From contig CM057344.1 of NCBI GenBank assembly GCA_030015575.1, positions 190,419,044 to 190,483,043 of the forward strand: DNA of 64,000 nucleotides, given 5' to 3'. The first letter of the stretch is position 1; every line of letters begins with the position of its first letter. The translations under genes and the position numbers were made by a program. The notes under the pieces are model-generated. The model was not told where the DNA came from. It did no database searches and was given only the letters and a program-made list of their open reading frames with translations. This document shows positions 45,630-59,920 of the stretch, in pieces. Source of the DNA: Agapanthus africanus (taxonomy: Eukaryota > Streptophyta > Magnoliopsida > Asparagales > Amaryllidaceae).

Positions 45630-48600
45630 CCGAGTTGCATAACTCATTGTCGCTCCTTCTTTTACCCTTTGTATTTCTCAGAACACCCCGTATTATTACG
45701 GATATCCACTTCCATTGGATAGATCCATCGTATGGTTATATACAAACTCGGAGGGATTTCTTCGAGGATGGATCCAGGTTCAGGAGAAATAGAATTGGTT
45801 TATTCAGTTGTCTTTTATTATCACCTTCTCTCAGGTTGCGAGGGCTCCTTAGTTTAGGAGAGTACACCTATTACGCTTATTGGATAATCTTATTCCAAAC
45901 CATAGGCATGTACCGAAAGGTAGGAAATGAAGAAAACCAATTAGCCTAAGTAGGGTGTACAGAAGGTAATAACTAAAGACAAGATAAAGGGATTAGAAAG
46001 TGGGCAAAGTAAATTGCGACTATTAACATTCATGACCAAACCACGTATTTCATCGCCACTCCTACTTCACCTTTCATTTCTCCAGAACAACCCGTATCAC
46101 TACAAACATCCAATTCCATTGGATAAATCCATCGTGTGGTTATATACGAACTCGAAGGATATTTTTTCGAGGATGGATTCTGGTTCAGGAGAAATAGGAA
46201 TAAGGTTTATTCAGTTGTCTTTTATCATCACCTTCTCTCAAGTTGTGAGTACTCCTAGGTTTAGGAGGGTACACCTATTATGCTTACTGGATATTCTTCT
46301 TCCAAACTATAGGCTGGTGCCGAACGGTAGGAAAAGGAAGAAAACCATTTTAGCCTAACGATGGTGTACAGAAGGTAACGACTAAAGAAAAATAAAGGGA
46401 ATTGGAGAGATGGCAAGGAAATATACGGTTACAGTCATGAATCTGAATAATGGAAAAGGCATTACTATGAATACCCGGATACCCTTTTGAAACATATTCG
46501 TGTTTCATTTTCACTGTGTATTGTTAATAGAAAACTGATTTCCCAATTAGACCCTTTCTCCAAGGTATGTATTTACCAGGTATAATTCTTACATATGTAT
46601 GGTTTTACAGATGATGAGTGGGAGTGAGTTATTGGGAATTAGGTGATCGTCCTCATTATATCGGAATTCGTTGTAATTGGTGATATTTGAGGAAATCGCC
46701 TGGGTACAGTTTTCAACCTACGATGCACAGGTTTTTGAGTTATTCAACTCAGCGGACTTATACAGAGTATTGTATGTTGTCCAGTGTCCATAAGGATAAA
46801 GGGGTTGGTCCTTGTACTCTGTTCTGTTTACTTGTAACTTCTCTAGCTTTTAGACAAGTGTTTCGTAGAAATACAATATCTAAGTTTTGAGAAGTTGTGG
46901 GTATAGGAATAAAGTAGAGAACCAGGTGTCGCAAGTATCGGGATTCTTCAAAGAAATCAAAGATGTAGATTCTTGTGATTAGTATTCAATTGATAGTAAC
47001 GGTTTTGAGAAACTTGTTTCTCTTTCAGATTACTCATAATTGGATGGATTCCTAAGTTGAGTAATGCTGATTAGCCTCTCTCCATTAAGTTGATATGTAC
47101 TGGAGACAGCTGCATGATTAGAATCCGGTTCCAATTAAATAAGTGCCAATGTTTCTATATTGGATATAGAATGCTTCATATCTTAACGATATTAAGGTAC
47201 AGGGAGTTGTCCGGCTTATGCCTAAAATCAGACTCTGGATAACTCAAGGCACGTTTCTGTAATGACAGTTTGTGGGTTGACCCTAACTTTGACGAGGGTT
47301 GATTTTCTACCATCTAGAAGATCAATAGTGATATTGTTCTAGACTCGCCACAGTTTTAGTAAAAAAAAATGTTTTTCAGAAAACAGTAAGTGGGAGTATG
47401 GTAGAACTGGAAGTGATTCCAGAACCGCAAACGATTACGGAAAATTTAATAGGACCTATATATTCAATCAGGTTTGACATTCCAATAGCTACTCCGCAGA
47501 TATGGTGGGTAACCTCAGGCACCCGAGAGGTACTCCGGTAGCCTCAATGACGGTGACAGGGAGGTTTTTGTTTACCCAGACTTGACACTACTGTTGTTCC
47601 AAACTATGAGACCCGGCAGGAGGTTAAGTATAACGTCGTTCTAAACTAGCTTTAGAAGTGCACGTATATGTTCTTCTGCCAGAGGGTTGTTGTGGTCAGT
47701 GGGAGCAGCGGAAGTATCGTGGGCAAGTAGCTTATGTCTATTTATAGACTTGAGCAGTTATAGCGGAGATAGATCATCTAATTTTGATGTGACGGTCATG
47801 GCTTTGACTTCATCAGAATAGGGGATGAATCTGTTGAGAAGGTAGTAGGGTGTGATGTCCTGGTATTTAGATGACATACACAGAGTAGGAAGTGAAATTC
47901 CTATACTACAATCGGTTGTACTTTGGTTGTCACACAATTGTTTCTCCATAAGGGACATGGATATAATATCTGACATTCTGGTTACTAGATCTATGGTCTT
48001 AGATCTAGATTTGGGTAGTTTCCCAACTAGGGTACTTAGACAGTATTCTAATAGTATTTTAGAATAAATGACTCCTGGCATGGTGGTGTACCTGCAGGTG
48101 ATGGAGTCACCCTCTATAAAGGTGCCTTACAGACTAAAGGGGAGAGGGATGTGCATGATTGGCAGATCACTTGCTTAGGCAATTGAGTCAATCGTGAGAT
48201 GTCAAGTACCACACCAGATGTTGTTTTTGCACTAGATGCGATAAGTCTATATTAATCCAATCCTGGAGAAACATAAGGAAGCGGTTTTAGAACATAAGTG
48301 CATGTTCTATGGATTTGATAACGCTAGCCTCCTTCGGGAGACGGTTATCATTCCAGGCTTCAAAGGTGACATGGATAACAGAGTGATTGTCAGAGTTATA
48401 GTTTTCCCTCTGACGAGGAACAGTATTATGGACAGATGGTCCAAGAGGATACTGTGGGAGGCATGGTGCTGGATACTGATTAGGTTCAGTTATCAATACA
48501 GTCTAAGAAGTTTGGATTTGGAGTTCATTTATGAACTGGGTCCCATCAGATATCCAGACATATTCTAAGATAGGTAATACTCGATTCGGGAGATGGCTTT

Positions 48601-48760
48601 CTTCGCGAACTTGAGATTAAAAGAGACATAGAAAGAAACATCAGGGCGGATCCACTCACTGAGGCTATTTCTCGAACACAATAGTTTTACAAACGGGCTT
48701 TGTGAAACTGATTAGTAGAAGAGTTGGATGTTCGGTATCACACGGGCTGTGAATATGCGA
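45630..48760 (+). pseudogene. Strongly decayed Copia pol of C
   Basis: Only scattered Copia traces remain: a protease-like region inside a tandem duplication (about 45650-46420), integrase-like traces to about 47300, an RT trace near 47700-48000 with a YLDDI-type motif, and an RNase H tail ending in ADPLTEAISRT near 48650-48690. It is far more broken than family-1 pol, so the copy was surely moved by proteins from other elements, if it moved at all after decaying. Confidence 0.65.
45647..46420 (+). repeat. Tandem duplication of about 0.4 kb inside C pol
   Basis: 45647-46015 and 46052-46420 match at roughly 80%, with a period of about 405 bp. Both contain CCATTGGATARATCCATCG and end in a GTGTACAGAAGGTAA stretch. 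The divergence shows the duplication predates this insertion. Confidence 0.8.
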
Positions 48761-48784
48761 CATCGCAATAATTAGCCTTAAGTA

Positions 48785-48796
48785 CAAGTAGGAGAT
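48785..48796 (+). other. Polypurine tract of C
   Basis: CAAGTAGGAGAT directly before the 3' LTR start. Confidence 0.85.
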
Positions 48797-49551
48797 TGTT
48801 GGATATAGTGCCCTCTAAGTCAATTATTGGATCGCAGGTACGTGATTGCAATGATTGAGGGAGGACCTATACCGATAAAACAGTCTTACTCGAGATGATA
48901 GTATGCTATCTGGTTTGTCTTTATCACTGTTACACTTTGATAGAGCCCTTAGGATCTTGCTTGACTACCAACAGTATGATGGCGATCATATACGTGAGAG
49001 TTGGGTAGTCTATAAGCACATCCTTAATTTTGGTCCCTAGTCGTGGGAGTTTCGAGACAGGACATCGATACTCCAGAGTAGACCAGTGTATCCATTCGAG
49101 ACCCCGACGAGGGGCGGTGGCCGGTCTCACAAGCCATTGGTGTTAGTTGATTCACCTAAGATGTATACAGGTGCTCATTGGGTTATGAGTACACCGGACA
49201 GGACTCGCCGGGAACTTGCTGGTTCGTATTATACCTAGCGTCAGATAGCAGTTCCTTGGTGACATTTGTACAGGTTAGTTCATCGACCTGAGGTCGTCAT
49301 TTGTCTCGTGTGAGTTCCCACTGTGCTTTGATTTATACCCTACCACGGGTCAAAGGAGTCATGCAAACAGGTATTTTTTGGGTACAGTCCCGAGCCACAT
49401 GGAGGCAGTGAGCAGATCGTCGGGGATTCGTCTCTCCCGGTATTGGGGGTGAGATCGCGCTATGTTTAGGAGAGCCATTACACGAAATCCCTGGCCAGGG
49501 TAATCGAGATTTACTGGTAGGTATTCCAGTAGTATCTCAGGGTGTTCTGGG
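48797..49551 (+). repeat. 3' LTR of C, left part
   Basis: Matches the first 0.75 kb of 41144-43242. It is interrupted at GGTGTTCTGGG by element B; CTGGG (49547-49551) is the left target duplication. Confidence 0.95.
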
Positions 49552-51757
49552 TGTTAGTTATATGTATGCCCTAGAGGCCATTACTGTACATTGGATGTAT
49601 ATTGTAGTGGATGCTGGGACATATATAGGTAGGACTTTCTTGCTCGACATGATAGTACGCTATCTGGTTGCTCTTTATCTTAACATGTATACTTTCTGTC
49701 TCTCTGATTACATGTTGATAAAGCCCTTAGAATGTGTACTCGACTTCCAGGACTGTGATGCAGATCATACTAGTGGGGCCTGGATAGTCCATGAGTACAT
49801 CCTTGAAATGTTCCTAGTCGAGGGAATATCGAGACGGGGCATCGATATTCCAGAGTAGACTAGCGTATATCTTCTCGACCCATGCGATGGGCGATGGATG
49901 ATCCCATATCCATTGGTGTTTGACATCGGGGATGGTATGCGGGTGCTCAGTGGAGACTGGGTACACTGAACGGACTCGCCGAGAACTCCCAGATGGTATT
50001 ATACCTCACGTCAGATGGCAGTTCTCTGGTGACACTGGTACAGCTTAGTCTGTTGACCCGAGATGTCATAGAGTCTTGTGTGTCTCCCACTGTGCTTTGA
50101 TTTCCACCCTACCACGGCTCTACTGAGTCGTGCAAACAGGTGGTTTTTGGGTACAGTCCCGATTCACATGGAGGCAATGAGCGATAGGAGGGGATTCGTC
50201 TCTCCCGGTATTGGGGGTTGATGTTGTGCTATGCTCGACTGGCCATAACAGGAAATCCCTGGCCAGGGTTGCAGTGATATACTGGTAAGAGTTATCAGTA
50301 GTTTCGCGAATGTTATGGACCTCAAGTCGGCATGACTTATCAAGCTATTGGGGTCTGACGTTTACCACCCCTAGGCGAGATATGCGACATATCAGACGAA
50401 CTGACCGGACTGTACGGTAAGTGTTACTGGTTGGATTCACAGGAGTGTGAGCGGGCTTGCTCGTCGATCTTCTGATCGCTCAATACCCGGGTGGCCGTTA
50501 CGTTTAGCAGACCGCTTGCGGCTTGTGGGTATTTGATATGATCATCATCCGCTGCCGGCGTATTGACGAGTCTTTAGAGTCCTACACAGAGGTTTCCTGG
50601 CTCAAGCGAAACGAAATAGGAGCGCATATGAGATATGTGCGGGACCGAGAATAATGCGTGTATATGATACCGTATTTCATTCTCGCGATGAATGTGTCGA
50701 ATGGTTGTATGCGATATAACCTAGTTATCGAATCAAGGATTGATTCGATAAGCCGATACATTGGATACTAGCCGGTTATATGCGATATAACCGGATCATT
50801 GAATCAAGTGTTGATTTAATGATTTAATGTATAATTTTATATTTGATATATCACTTTGCATTAACTAGTATTGGTTCACTTTAAATGGATTTTCTCACTT
50901 GGTATGCACAAGTTGTATATGTGATATACTTTTGTGCACAAGATTGTATCATGTTTGATGATACAAGCAAGCTAGGGTTTGTGTAAAGAATTGACCATGG
51001 TTATATGAATGGTTAGGGTTTCATTTTATTTGCTTATTTATTTATTCATTTATTCTTTATTGAAAGAAATAAAATAGTGGCTAAGTTTGGATAATCTTTG
51101 AAGCTTCATGAAGCTTTGAATGGTTGACTATTTTGTTTGTTTCCTTAACCTTAACCATTCACTTTAACCTTAGTTTGTTCTCTACATCTAACCATAGTTG
51201 ACATTATGATAAGAATGATTTATTTTCTATTTTCATATATCTTATCATAATTCTTTATCATCTTCTTCTTCATCTTCAAGTTGAAGAAAGCTTGCACCTT
51301 TAATGGCAACTAGCCAAAACAAGTGAGAAATCCAAATCTAAAGTCTACCCATTTCCTATTTCTTCATCCTCTACTACTTGCCATGTAGTAGAGTGTGTTG
51401 TCTTCACAAGTTTCTTGACTTGGCGAAGGCGGAGCTCGAGTTTTGTGATGCCTCGACGTAGATCATCTTCGGCATCGAATCGACGATCAAGCCCGTCCAT
51501 TTCTTCGACGAAGCCGATACTTGAGTTCGGGGTTCGATTTGGACAGCGGAGGGAGATCATCGCGGAGCTTAGGAAGTGGTGGACCGGATCTACAAAGGTT
51601 GTAGCCCCTTCCCTATTTCTATATTTCCGTTTACTTGCTTGCTTTGCCTAAATATCTAGTTAACGATCCGTTCTAGGTTTTCTCGGCACCGTAATTTTTA
51701 GAAATTTGCATGTTTGATCACTTGTAAGACTCCATTAGTGTGCCTAGGAACCCTACA
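49552..51757 (+). repeat. 5' LTR of B
   Basis: Begins TGTTAGTTATATG, ends GGAACCCTACA, followed by G and the primer-binding site TGGTATCAGAGC at 51759-51770. Confidence 0.95.
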
Positions 51758-51770
51758 GTGGTATCAGAGC

Positions 51771-54700
51771 CTAGCTAGAGCCTTAGGCGAAGTCCCGACG
51801 GAATCAGAAGTCCGAACGACCCGAAAACCCAACCCTATATATGCTCTCTGAACAATTTTTAATTTCGGGGATTTTTCCACATTAAAAATATTCAGAAAAA
51901 TCAGCAGGAAGATCTAAGACATACTGTAAAATTCGTGGTCTTGATTCCATAAAGGGGGCGCGGATCCGCGGCCTTACAGAAGGCTCATGCGGCGGATCCG
52001 CGGCCCTTTTGTCGTTTTGTGCATCCTATTTTGTACAGTAACTCTTAGTTGTCTGTGCTGGTTTTCCTGGGGATTTTTAATAATTTTTCCAGAGTTGCAT
52101 TTTCTAGGTTGTATTGGGAACTCGGTGCATCGGTCGGATTGTCTAATTTTGTCGGTGTGTTTTTCCGGATAAATCTTAGAATATGTTAAAAAGTTCGACC
52201 GGATATAAATACCCACTTTTTCCCCTGCCGGGAAATTTCCAATTGTTGGATTTTTCCGTAGTTTAACGACGTTCTAAGTAGTGCAAGTAACGCGATGGAC
52301 CCTCTAGAAGACAACAAACCTTAACTCGATTATGTGACCGTCTTGAACTGCCCTTTGAACCTTCGGGTTTGGGGCAGTACGGCGTGCCACATGTGAGGCG
52401 TTGGCTTGACCCTTCTACGGCTGGACCGTTGGTACTGAGGCACGAACTGAATGTTGTTAGACTTATTTCATGTGTTGAGCTGTATCGGGAAAACTTGGGT
52501 GTTCGATTGTTCGATCGAAAAGTTTAGCATTTTCTATTTATCCGGAATTTGATACAATAATTGGAATTCACAAAAAGTTATGAGATAACGGAATGAATAT
52601 TATAAACATAGCAGTTTAGTCTCACTTGATCGGTTGCCACGGAATTTTGATGTGATCAAAAGTCCGTCGCAATCACGTAGTGTATGCGGATACTCGCCGG
52701 GTAAACTTGATAGACAGCCTCACTCCACAGCCCCGACCAAGTGACTGTAGGAGAACCCCGTCGCCGAAAGCATCCGTTCGGGTGCTCGCGGTAGCGGTGT
52801 TCCGCCTTGGTGCACTTTGTCGACGGCGTCGGGGGTGCGGCTGTCTACTGAAGTTTGCGACAAGCATTCGATCAGAATGTCGGGAATCCTGTTGAATTGC
52901 CCGACTTGATATTGAAAAGAGTTTTCGATAATGAGACTAAAATGCGGGGTTTATAATTGTTAGGCATGTGATGTCTAAATAATTCATTTGGTCAGGCATG
53001 CGATGTCTGAGGTGGTTGCGGATTCCAACTGTTGTAGTTTTACACTTTCTTTTCTGTGACCGTAAGTGTAATATGTGATGTCGCCGGTTTCGTTGCTATA
53101 TGTCAACGACAATTGGGATGCGCATATTTACTTACGTTGATGACATGTGATGTTATGTGTTGCTGGATATGTTATATTGGATCGTCGTATTTGAATAGCC
53201 GGGGTTTTTTATGTGAGATGAGTGTTTTTCATTTTCATTCATGTAAAAACTTGTATGTAATATTCTTTTATTGGGGCACTTCCAGGTTGCGGATGTTGTC
53301 ACCATTTGTATATTATTTACTTTTCTGCATTAGGATAGACCCAAGGAGGGGAGCACAAGTAACCGGGTTCTGGGGTCCAGTGGGAGACCAACTCGAGGAG
53401 TCGAGTCCGGGTCTCCTAACCCTAGAATTGGTAGGGTTGCTTGCCGCTCTCGTAGGGGTCTAGGGGTGTGGGATTGGCTATTCATCACGACCGTGGAATC
53501 CGTGTTTTATACTGGCTCGTATTGAAAACACGGACGTCCTAGTATATCCAATATTTCATATATTTCTTCTGCTGTGATTTATCTGTGATCATGTGATGTT
53601 CTGTGACAGATATTATAGTATATATGATATATTATATAGACGTTGCTTATGTTTTACACCCGCGCTAGCCCTGCCCCGCTCTGCCGTTAGTTACCAAACC
53701 TAACGGTGCAGACAGGACATCGAGGCGAATGCGGATGGCATAAGCGTACGTTATATTTATCTGTGATGGTTAGGTGGACTTAAATGATGGGATATTCATT
53801 AATGAGATTAATGAAAGAAAATAAACCTAATTGATGTTGTGGAATCGAATTTCAAAATAAAAACAGGTAGCTACAGTTCTTGCTTTGCATCGCGGTGTTC
53901 ATTATAGAACATCCTGCACCTTATTCGATGAGGAAAGGACCGAGATCCCTTCACCGGGAGTGACTCCTTTAGCAATAACTGGCAGATGCTACAACCCTCG
54001 GTTTGTCTTTGATCGCTTCTATAGTTTCCGCTTTGCACAGTGATATATATGATATATCCCGCACCTCATTCGACGAGGAAAGGGCCGACGATCCCTTCAC
54101 CGGGAGTGACCCCTTTAGCAAAACTAGAAAAGCCTCGAAAACATTCCATTTAAAAACCATTTGATTCCGCAACGAGATCAAGTTCAAAGCGTTAAAGGTT
54201 TTCACAAAAACCATTCGCAACCCTCCATCATTTTAGGAAGTAGAGTACTTAGTATTCGTGCTGTGTTTGTTGACCATAGTCAAGGCACAGTATACGGTAG
54301 CTAAGTGATGTCTTCCTACACCGCATATGATGCGATTAGTTAGGACAGTCGCGTGACTTTGTTGACCTTAGTTAAGGGTCATGTGGGTGGGTCTAATTAA
54401 TCACGAAATGACGGGTAGAACTTGACTAGTACTTATGATTTGTTGACCATAGTTAAGGTCATAGGTGCTAGGGGTAAAAACCTTTATCGGGAGTTTCAAG
54501 TGTTGAAACTTGCAATGAGATTGCATACCTTCTATGTGATAGTTGGATCCCGATACCCACTGCGAGTAATTGTTACTCCTGAGAGAGTTTTGCACTTTAC
54601 AATTAGCCGATCAAGTAGGTGTCTAGAAAGGTGTCAACGGGGTTACGCCTCTGGGAAAACGAGGTTTACTGTAATTAGGTCCGTACGAAAGCACGGGGAA

Positions 54701-54930
54701 CCTCCCTCAAAGTGCCGACACTGGCCTGGCTGAAAGGTTGGCGAACTTGTAGAGTGTAATTAATCCCGGCTAGTCTTTCCTTTTAAGGTTTGAAGGAAGA
54801 TTTGATAAAAACAGTGGGAGCCATCCTGATTAGATAAAATATATAACCAATCTGATCTTGCAAGAGCGCACGCAGAGTGTTTTCTTCTCTCTCTCTCCTG
54901 GTAGCGACCATATCACGCCTTAATCAAGAT
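51771..54930 (+). ncRNA. B leader with structured-RNA region (candidate)
   Basis: Same layout as Cop-1: shared Gypsy-like segment (52295-52426), GTAAGT (53062-53067), hairpin CCGTGTTTT/AAAACACGG (53500-53508 with 53525-53533), twin units AAAGGA/TCCTTT (53934-53939 with 53965-53970) and AAAGGG/CCCTTT (54079-54084 with 54111-54116), three tip-sharing hairpins (54267-54285, 54359-54377, 54440-54458) and ATCGGGA/TCCCGAT (54486-54492 with 54548-54554). No gag recognised. The pyrimidine run lies just before 54900. Confidence 0.6.
53056..53463 (+). CDS. Leader open frame of B, 135 codons, product unknown
   Basis: Counterpart of 32333-32740 in Cop-1, the same length with about a dozen amino-acid differences. 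Product unknown, possibly not translated. Confidence 0.25.
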   Translation: MTVSVICDVAGFVAICQRQLGCAYLLTLMTCDVMCCWICYIGSSYLNSRGFLCEMSVFHFHSCKNLYVIFFYWGTSRLRMLSPFVYYLLFCIRIDPRRGAQVTGFWGPVGDQLEESSPGLLTLELVGLLAALVGV

Positions 54931-57700
54931 AATAATACGGATGTATTGACCGAACCCGCTTGTTATACTGAGCTGGGGAACGTTGGTCCCGCTCCAACTT
55001 ATAATTGTTATAAGACAGAGCAGGAAATTGGGGAATACCAGAATTCCTATGCCGCCCAAACGAAGAAAGTGCATATGATGCATCTCCTTCGGGTGTGTTC
55101 ATTACAAAGAACTGTTTCTCAGTATCCTCTGCATCCTGGGTATATGATACCGGATCAGGATCCCAGATATGTAATCTGTTACATAGGGCTACAAAAGGGT
55201 AGAAAAACTGAGAACGGGTGATAAGTTTCATGAGACAGAAAACGGGGCAAGTGTTGCAGCCAAATCTGTTGGTCACTGTCACCCTGTATTACGAATACAT
55301 TGATTCTGAACAAATGCTATTAGATACCGAACCTGATATACAAAATCATATCAGTCTCTTTATTAGTAAAGAAAGGATATAATTTTGTATTGATGGATAA
55401 TGTTTTGAACATTTCCTATATCAAAAGTTGATCGGTTCAGGCACGTTATCTAAAAGAATTGACGTTCTAAATCAAACTACAGTTCCTCGTATACAGAACA
55501 CACACAAGAGGAAGAGTTCAGAAATGAACGAATTCTTCTTGAGGTATTGTAGACTAGGTCATATCAATGCGACCCGACTAGCTGAAGTTACATTTTAGAT
55601 GCATATTTAAATCAGTTTGAATTTACATCTTGTGAAACTTGCCAGTCATGTCACAAAGATTAGATGACCATAGCTCTGTTTATTAGAAACAGAGAAAGAG
55701 TTAGTAAACTCTTGGGACTGATACATGATGATGTATGTAAAGTCTCCTGTCTACACATGCCAGGACTGGTTCTTCATACTTCATTATATTCTCTGATAAT
55801 CTCTCAAGATTCAGTCATATGTTCCTGTTGAAACATAAGTCCAAACCATTTGAGATATTCACAGAATATAAGTTAGAAGTAGAGAACCAAAATACGGGTA
55901 TAAGTATTATGTCCTATGATGAGATCAGGGAGGAGAATACTTGTGCATAGAATTCCTGGACTATTCTAAAGGAGAATGAGATTCTCTCTCAGTGTTACTC
56001 CTCTGAATACACCACAGCACAACGGTGTATCAGGGCGGAGCAATTGCACAATATTAGATATGGTGTGCTCTATGATGAGTATTACTGAGTTACCTATTTC
56101 CTTTTGGGGTTATGCACTTGAGAAGCTGCATACCTATTGAATTATGTTTGAATCAAATCACTGCCTACCACTCCATATAAGATATGGTATGGGAAGAACC
56201 CATCTCTTAAGCGAGTTAAGATTTGGGGTTGTCCGGCCTATGTTTAAAGCAAAATCCGGACAAGATCGAGGCAGGATCAGTTCTGTAGAACTGGAAAGGT
56301 TCCAGCTATACAAAACTGCAGTTGATGATTTGACAAAACCATAAGATTCTATAGTTCCCGACGAACCTCAGCCTCTCCGCCGATCTAGTAGGGTTCCTCA
56401 TCCGCCTGAGAGATACCTCGGTTTCTCGATGACAGTGGGAGCAAGGATTGCATCATGAGATGATGACCCAACTATTTTCGAGCAGGCCATCGAGAGTAGG
56501 GACTCTGTAAGAATGGCTGGATGTTTAGCAATCTGAGATGGAATCCATGTACACCAGCAAAGTATGGACTTTAGCTGCTATATCTGAAGGGTTAAATCCC
56601 CATCAGGAGCAAGTATATCTTGAGAAGATTACTTGGTGTAGATGGAAAAGTTGAGACTTTTAAAGCTAGACTTGTTAAAGGTTTTCGTCATCGACCAGGC
56701 GTGGATAACGATGAAACCTTTTTCCAGTAGCTATGCTTAAGTCTATCCAGATCCTACTTACCACGGCTACATACCATGACTACGATATCTGGTGGTTGGG
56801 TGCCATGACTGCTTTTCTAAATACTGATTTAGAAAAGAACGTCTATAAGAACACAACCAGAGGTCTTCGTAAACAGTGGGAGCAGCGGAAACGTGTGCAA
56901 GTTGCTTTACATAATGAAGCAGGCATCGCGGAGTTGGAACGTCTGTTTTGATGTGATAGTCAAAGTGTTTGACTTCATCAAAATGGTAGACGAACCTTGT
57001 ATATACAAAAGGGTAGTAGAGAGTAAGGTGGTCATCTTCGTATTGTACGTAGACAACATACTCTTGATAGGAAAAGAGTTTCCTATACTACGATCGATCA
57101 ATCTCCTATTATCACAAGGATTCTCCAAGTAGGATAAAGATGATACCTCCTAAATCCTGAGATTTGGACCTATGAGATAGATCTAAAGGGATATTAGGGT
57201 TCTCACTAGGTATAGTGAGATTGTATCAATCGATCCTGGGGAGAATCACTGGAAGTGTTCCAGGGTGATAAAGACGACTGAATGTCAGTCACAGGCATTG
57301 TCTTTACCCTCTGTAAAGGGACGGTATGTTGGAAGAGTTCTAAGCAAGATACCGTGGCAAACTAGACGATAAAGGCTGGTAACATCGCTATTAAAGATAC
57401 TACCAAAGAGGCAGTTTGGGTGTATATTGGCTCATAGGATGAACTAGGTTCCTACCATTGTGTGACAATGGAACTGTGGCTTTGGCCCTGGAACCCTAGT
57501 CCCATCAGTGACCCAGACATAATTTAAGGCAGCATCACCGGATCATGGAGATAGTTAATCTCCAGGGTGATCGAGGTTAGGAGAGTAGACTCAGAGGACA
57601 AGACGGCGGATCCACTCACGAAGGCCCTTTTCCCAAAGAGAGACTTTTAGGGGATGGTTGAGTATGTGATACTGCAACCACTGCTACAGATGGCCCTAGT
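54930..57700 (+). pseudogene. Copia pol remnant of B
   Basis: Colinear with Cop-1 pol: protease-like stretch (about 55075-55195), pre-integrase and integrase (about 55430-56030), reverse transcriptase (about 56530-57130, with QASRSWNVCFDVIVK and a YVDN-type catalytic region), RNase H (about 57180-57660). Broken in many places. The polypurine tract CAAGTGGGAGAT follows at 57702-57713. Confidence 0.8.
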
Positions 57701-57713
57701 GCAAGTGGGAGAT

Positions 57714-59920
57714 TGTTAGTTATATGTATGCCCTAGAGGCCATTACTGTACATTGGATGTATATTGTAGTGGATGCTGGGACATATATAGGTAAGACTTT
57801 CTTGCTCGACATAATAGTACGCTATCTGGTTGCTCTTTATCTTAACATGTATACTTTCTGTCTCTCTGATTACATGTTGATAAAGCCCTTAGGATGTGTA
57901 CTCGACTTCCAGGACTGTGATGCAGATCATACTAGTGGGGCCTGGATAGTCCATGAGTACATCCTTGAAATGTTCCTAGTCGAGGGAATATCGAGACGGG
58001 GCATCGATATTCCAGAGTAGACTAGCGTATATCTTCTCGACCCATGCGATGGGCGATGGATGATCCCATATCCATTGGTGTTTGACATCGGGGATGGTAT
58101 GCGGGTGCTCAGTGGAGACTGGGTACACTGAACGGACTCGCCGAGAACTCCCAGATGGTATTATACCTCACGTCAGATGGCAGTTCTCTGGTGACACTGG
58201 TACAGCTTAGTCTGTTGACCCGAGATCGTCATAGAGTCTTGTGTGTCTCCCACTGTGCTTTGATTTCCACCCTACCACAGCTCTACTGAGTCGTGCAAAC
58301 AGGTGGTTTTTGGGTACAGTCCCGATTCACATGGAGGCAATGAGCGATAGGAGGGGATTCGTCTCTCCCGGTATTGGGGGTTGATGTTGTGCTATGCTCG
58401 ACTGGCCATAACAGGAAATCCCTGGCCAGGGTTGCAGTGATATACTGGTAAGAGTTATCAGTAGTTTCGCGAATGTTATGGACCTCAAGTCGGCATGACT
58501 TATCAAGCTATTGGGGTTTAACGTTTACCACCCCTAGGCGAGATATGCGACATATCAGACGAACTGACCGGACTGTACGGTAAGTGTTACTGGTTGGATT
58601 CATAGGAGTGTGAGCGGGCTTGCTCGTCGATCTTCTGATCGCTCAATACCCGGGTGGCCGTTACGTTTAGCAGACCGCTTGCGGCTTGTGGGTGTTTGAT
58701 ATGATCATCATCCGCTGCCGGCGTATTGACGAGTCTTTAGAGTCCTACACAGAGGTTTCCTGGCTCAAGCGAAACGAAATAGGAGCGCATATGAGATATG
58801 TGCGGGACCGAGAATAATGCGTGTATATGATACCGTATTTCATTCTCGCGATGAATGTGTCGAATGGTTGTATGCGATATAACCTAGTTATCGAATCAAG
58901 GATTGATTCGATAAGCCGATACATTGGATACTAGCCGGTTATATGCGATATAACCGGATCATTGAATCAAGTGTTGATTTAATGATTTAATGTATAATTT
59001 TATATTTGATATATCACTTTGCATTAACTAGTATTGGTTCACTTTAAATGGATTTTCTCACTTGGTATGCACAAGTTGTATATGTGATATACTTTTGTGC
59101 ACAAGATTGTATCATGTTTGATGATACAAGCAAGCTAGGGTTTGTGTAAAGAATTGACCATGGTTATATGAATGGTTAGGGTTTCATTTTATTTGCTTAT
59201 TTATTTATTCATTTATTCTTTATTGAAAGAAATAAAATAGTGGCTAAGTTTGGATAATCTTTGAAGCTTCATGAAGCTTTGAATGGTTGACTATTTTGTT
59301 TGTTTCCTTAACCTTAACCATTCACTTTAACCTTAGTTTGTTCTCTACATCTAACCATAGTTGACATTATGATAAGAATGATTTATTTTCTATTTTCATA
59401 TATCTTATCATAATTCTTTATCATCTTCTTCTTCATCTTCAAGTTGAAGAAAGCTTGCACCTTTAATGGCAACTAGCCAAAACAAGTGAGAAATCCAAAT
59501 CTAAAGTCTACCCATTTCCTATTTCTTCATCCTCTACTACTTGCCATGTAGTAGAGTGTGTTGTCTTCACAAGTTTCTTGACTTGGCGGAGGCGGAGCTC
59601 GAGTTTTGTGATGCCTCGACGTAGATCATCTTCGGCATCGAACCGACGATCAAGCCCGCCCATTTCTTCGACGAAGCCGATACTTGAGTTCGGGGTTCGA
59701 TTTGGATAGCGGAGGGAGATCATCGCGGAGCTTAGGAAGTGGTGGACCGAATCTATAAAGGTTGTAGCCCCTTCCCTATTTCTATATTTCCGTTTACTTG
59801 GTTGCTTTGCCTAAATATCTAGTTAACGATCCGTTCTAGGTTTTCTCGGCACCGTAATTTTTAGAAATTTGCATGTTTGATAACTTGTAAGACTCCATTA
59901 GTGTGCCTAGGAACCCTACA
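57714..59920 (+). repeat. 3' LTR of B
   Basis: Near-identical to 49552-51757, ends GGAACCCTACA, followed by CCGGG and the rest of the C LTR. Confidence 0.95.

Larger units (their letters stand above)
49552..59920 (+). mobile_element. Copia family-1 element B, complete from LTR to LTR
   Basis: 10.4-kb element with LTRs 49552-51757 (2206 bp) and 57714-59920 (2207 bp), flanked by CTGGG (49547-49551) and CCGGG (59921-59925), a 5-bp duplication with one difference. The uninterrupted C 5' LTR shows the empty site at about 41892-41896. Same layout as Cop-1. LTRs differ at about 17 sites by eye (0.8%), so it is somewhat older than Cop-1 and younger than C. Pol is broken many times and no gag is recognisable. 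Confidence 0.95.
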
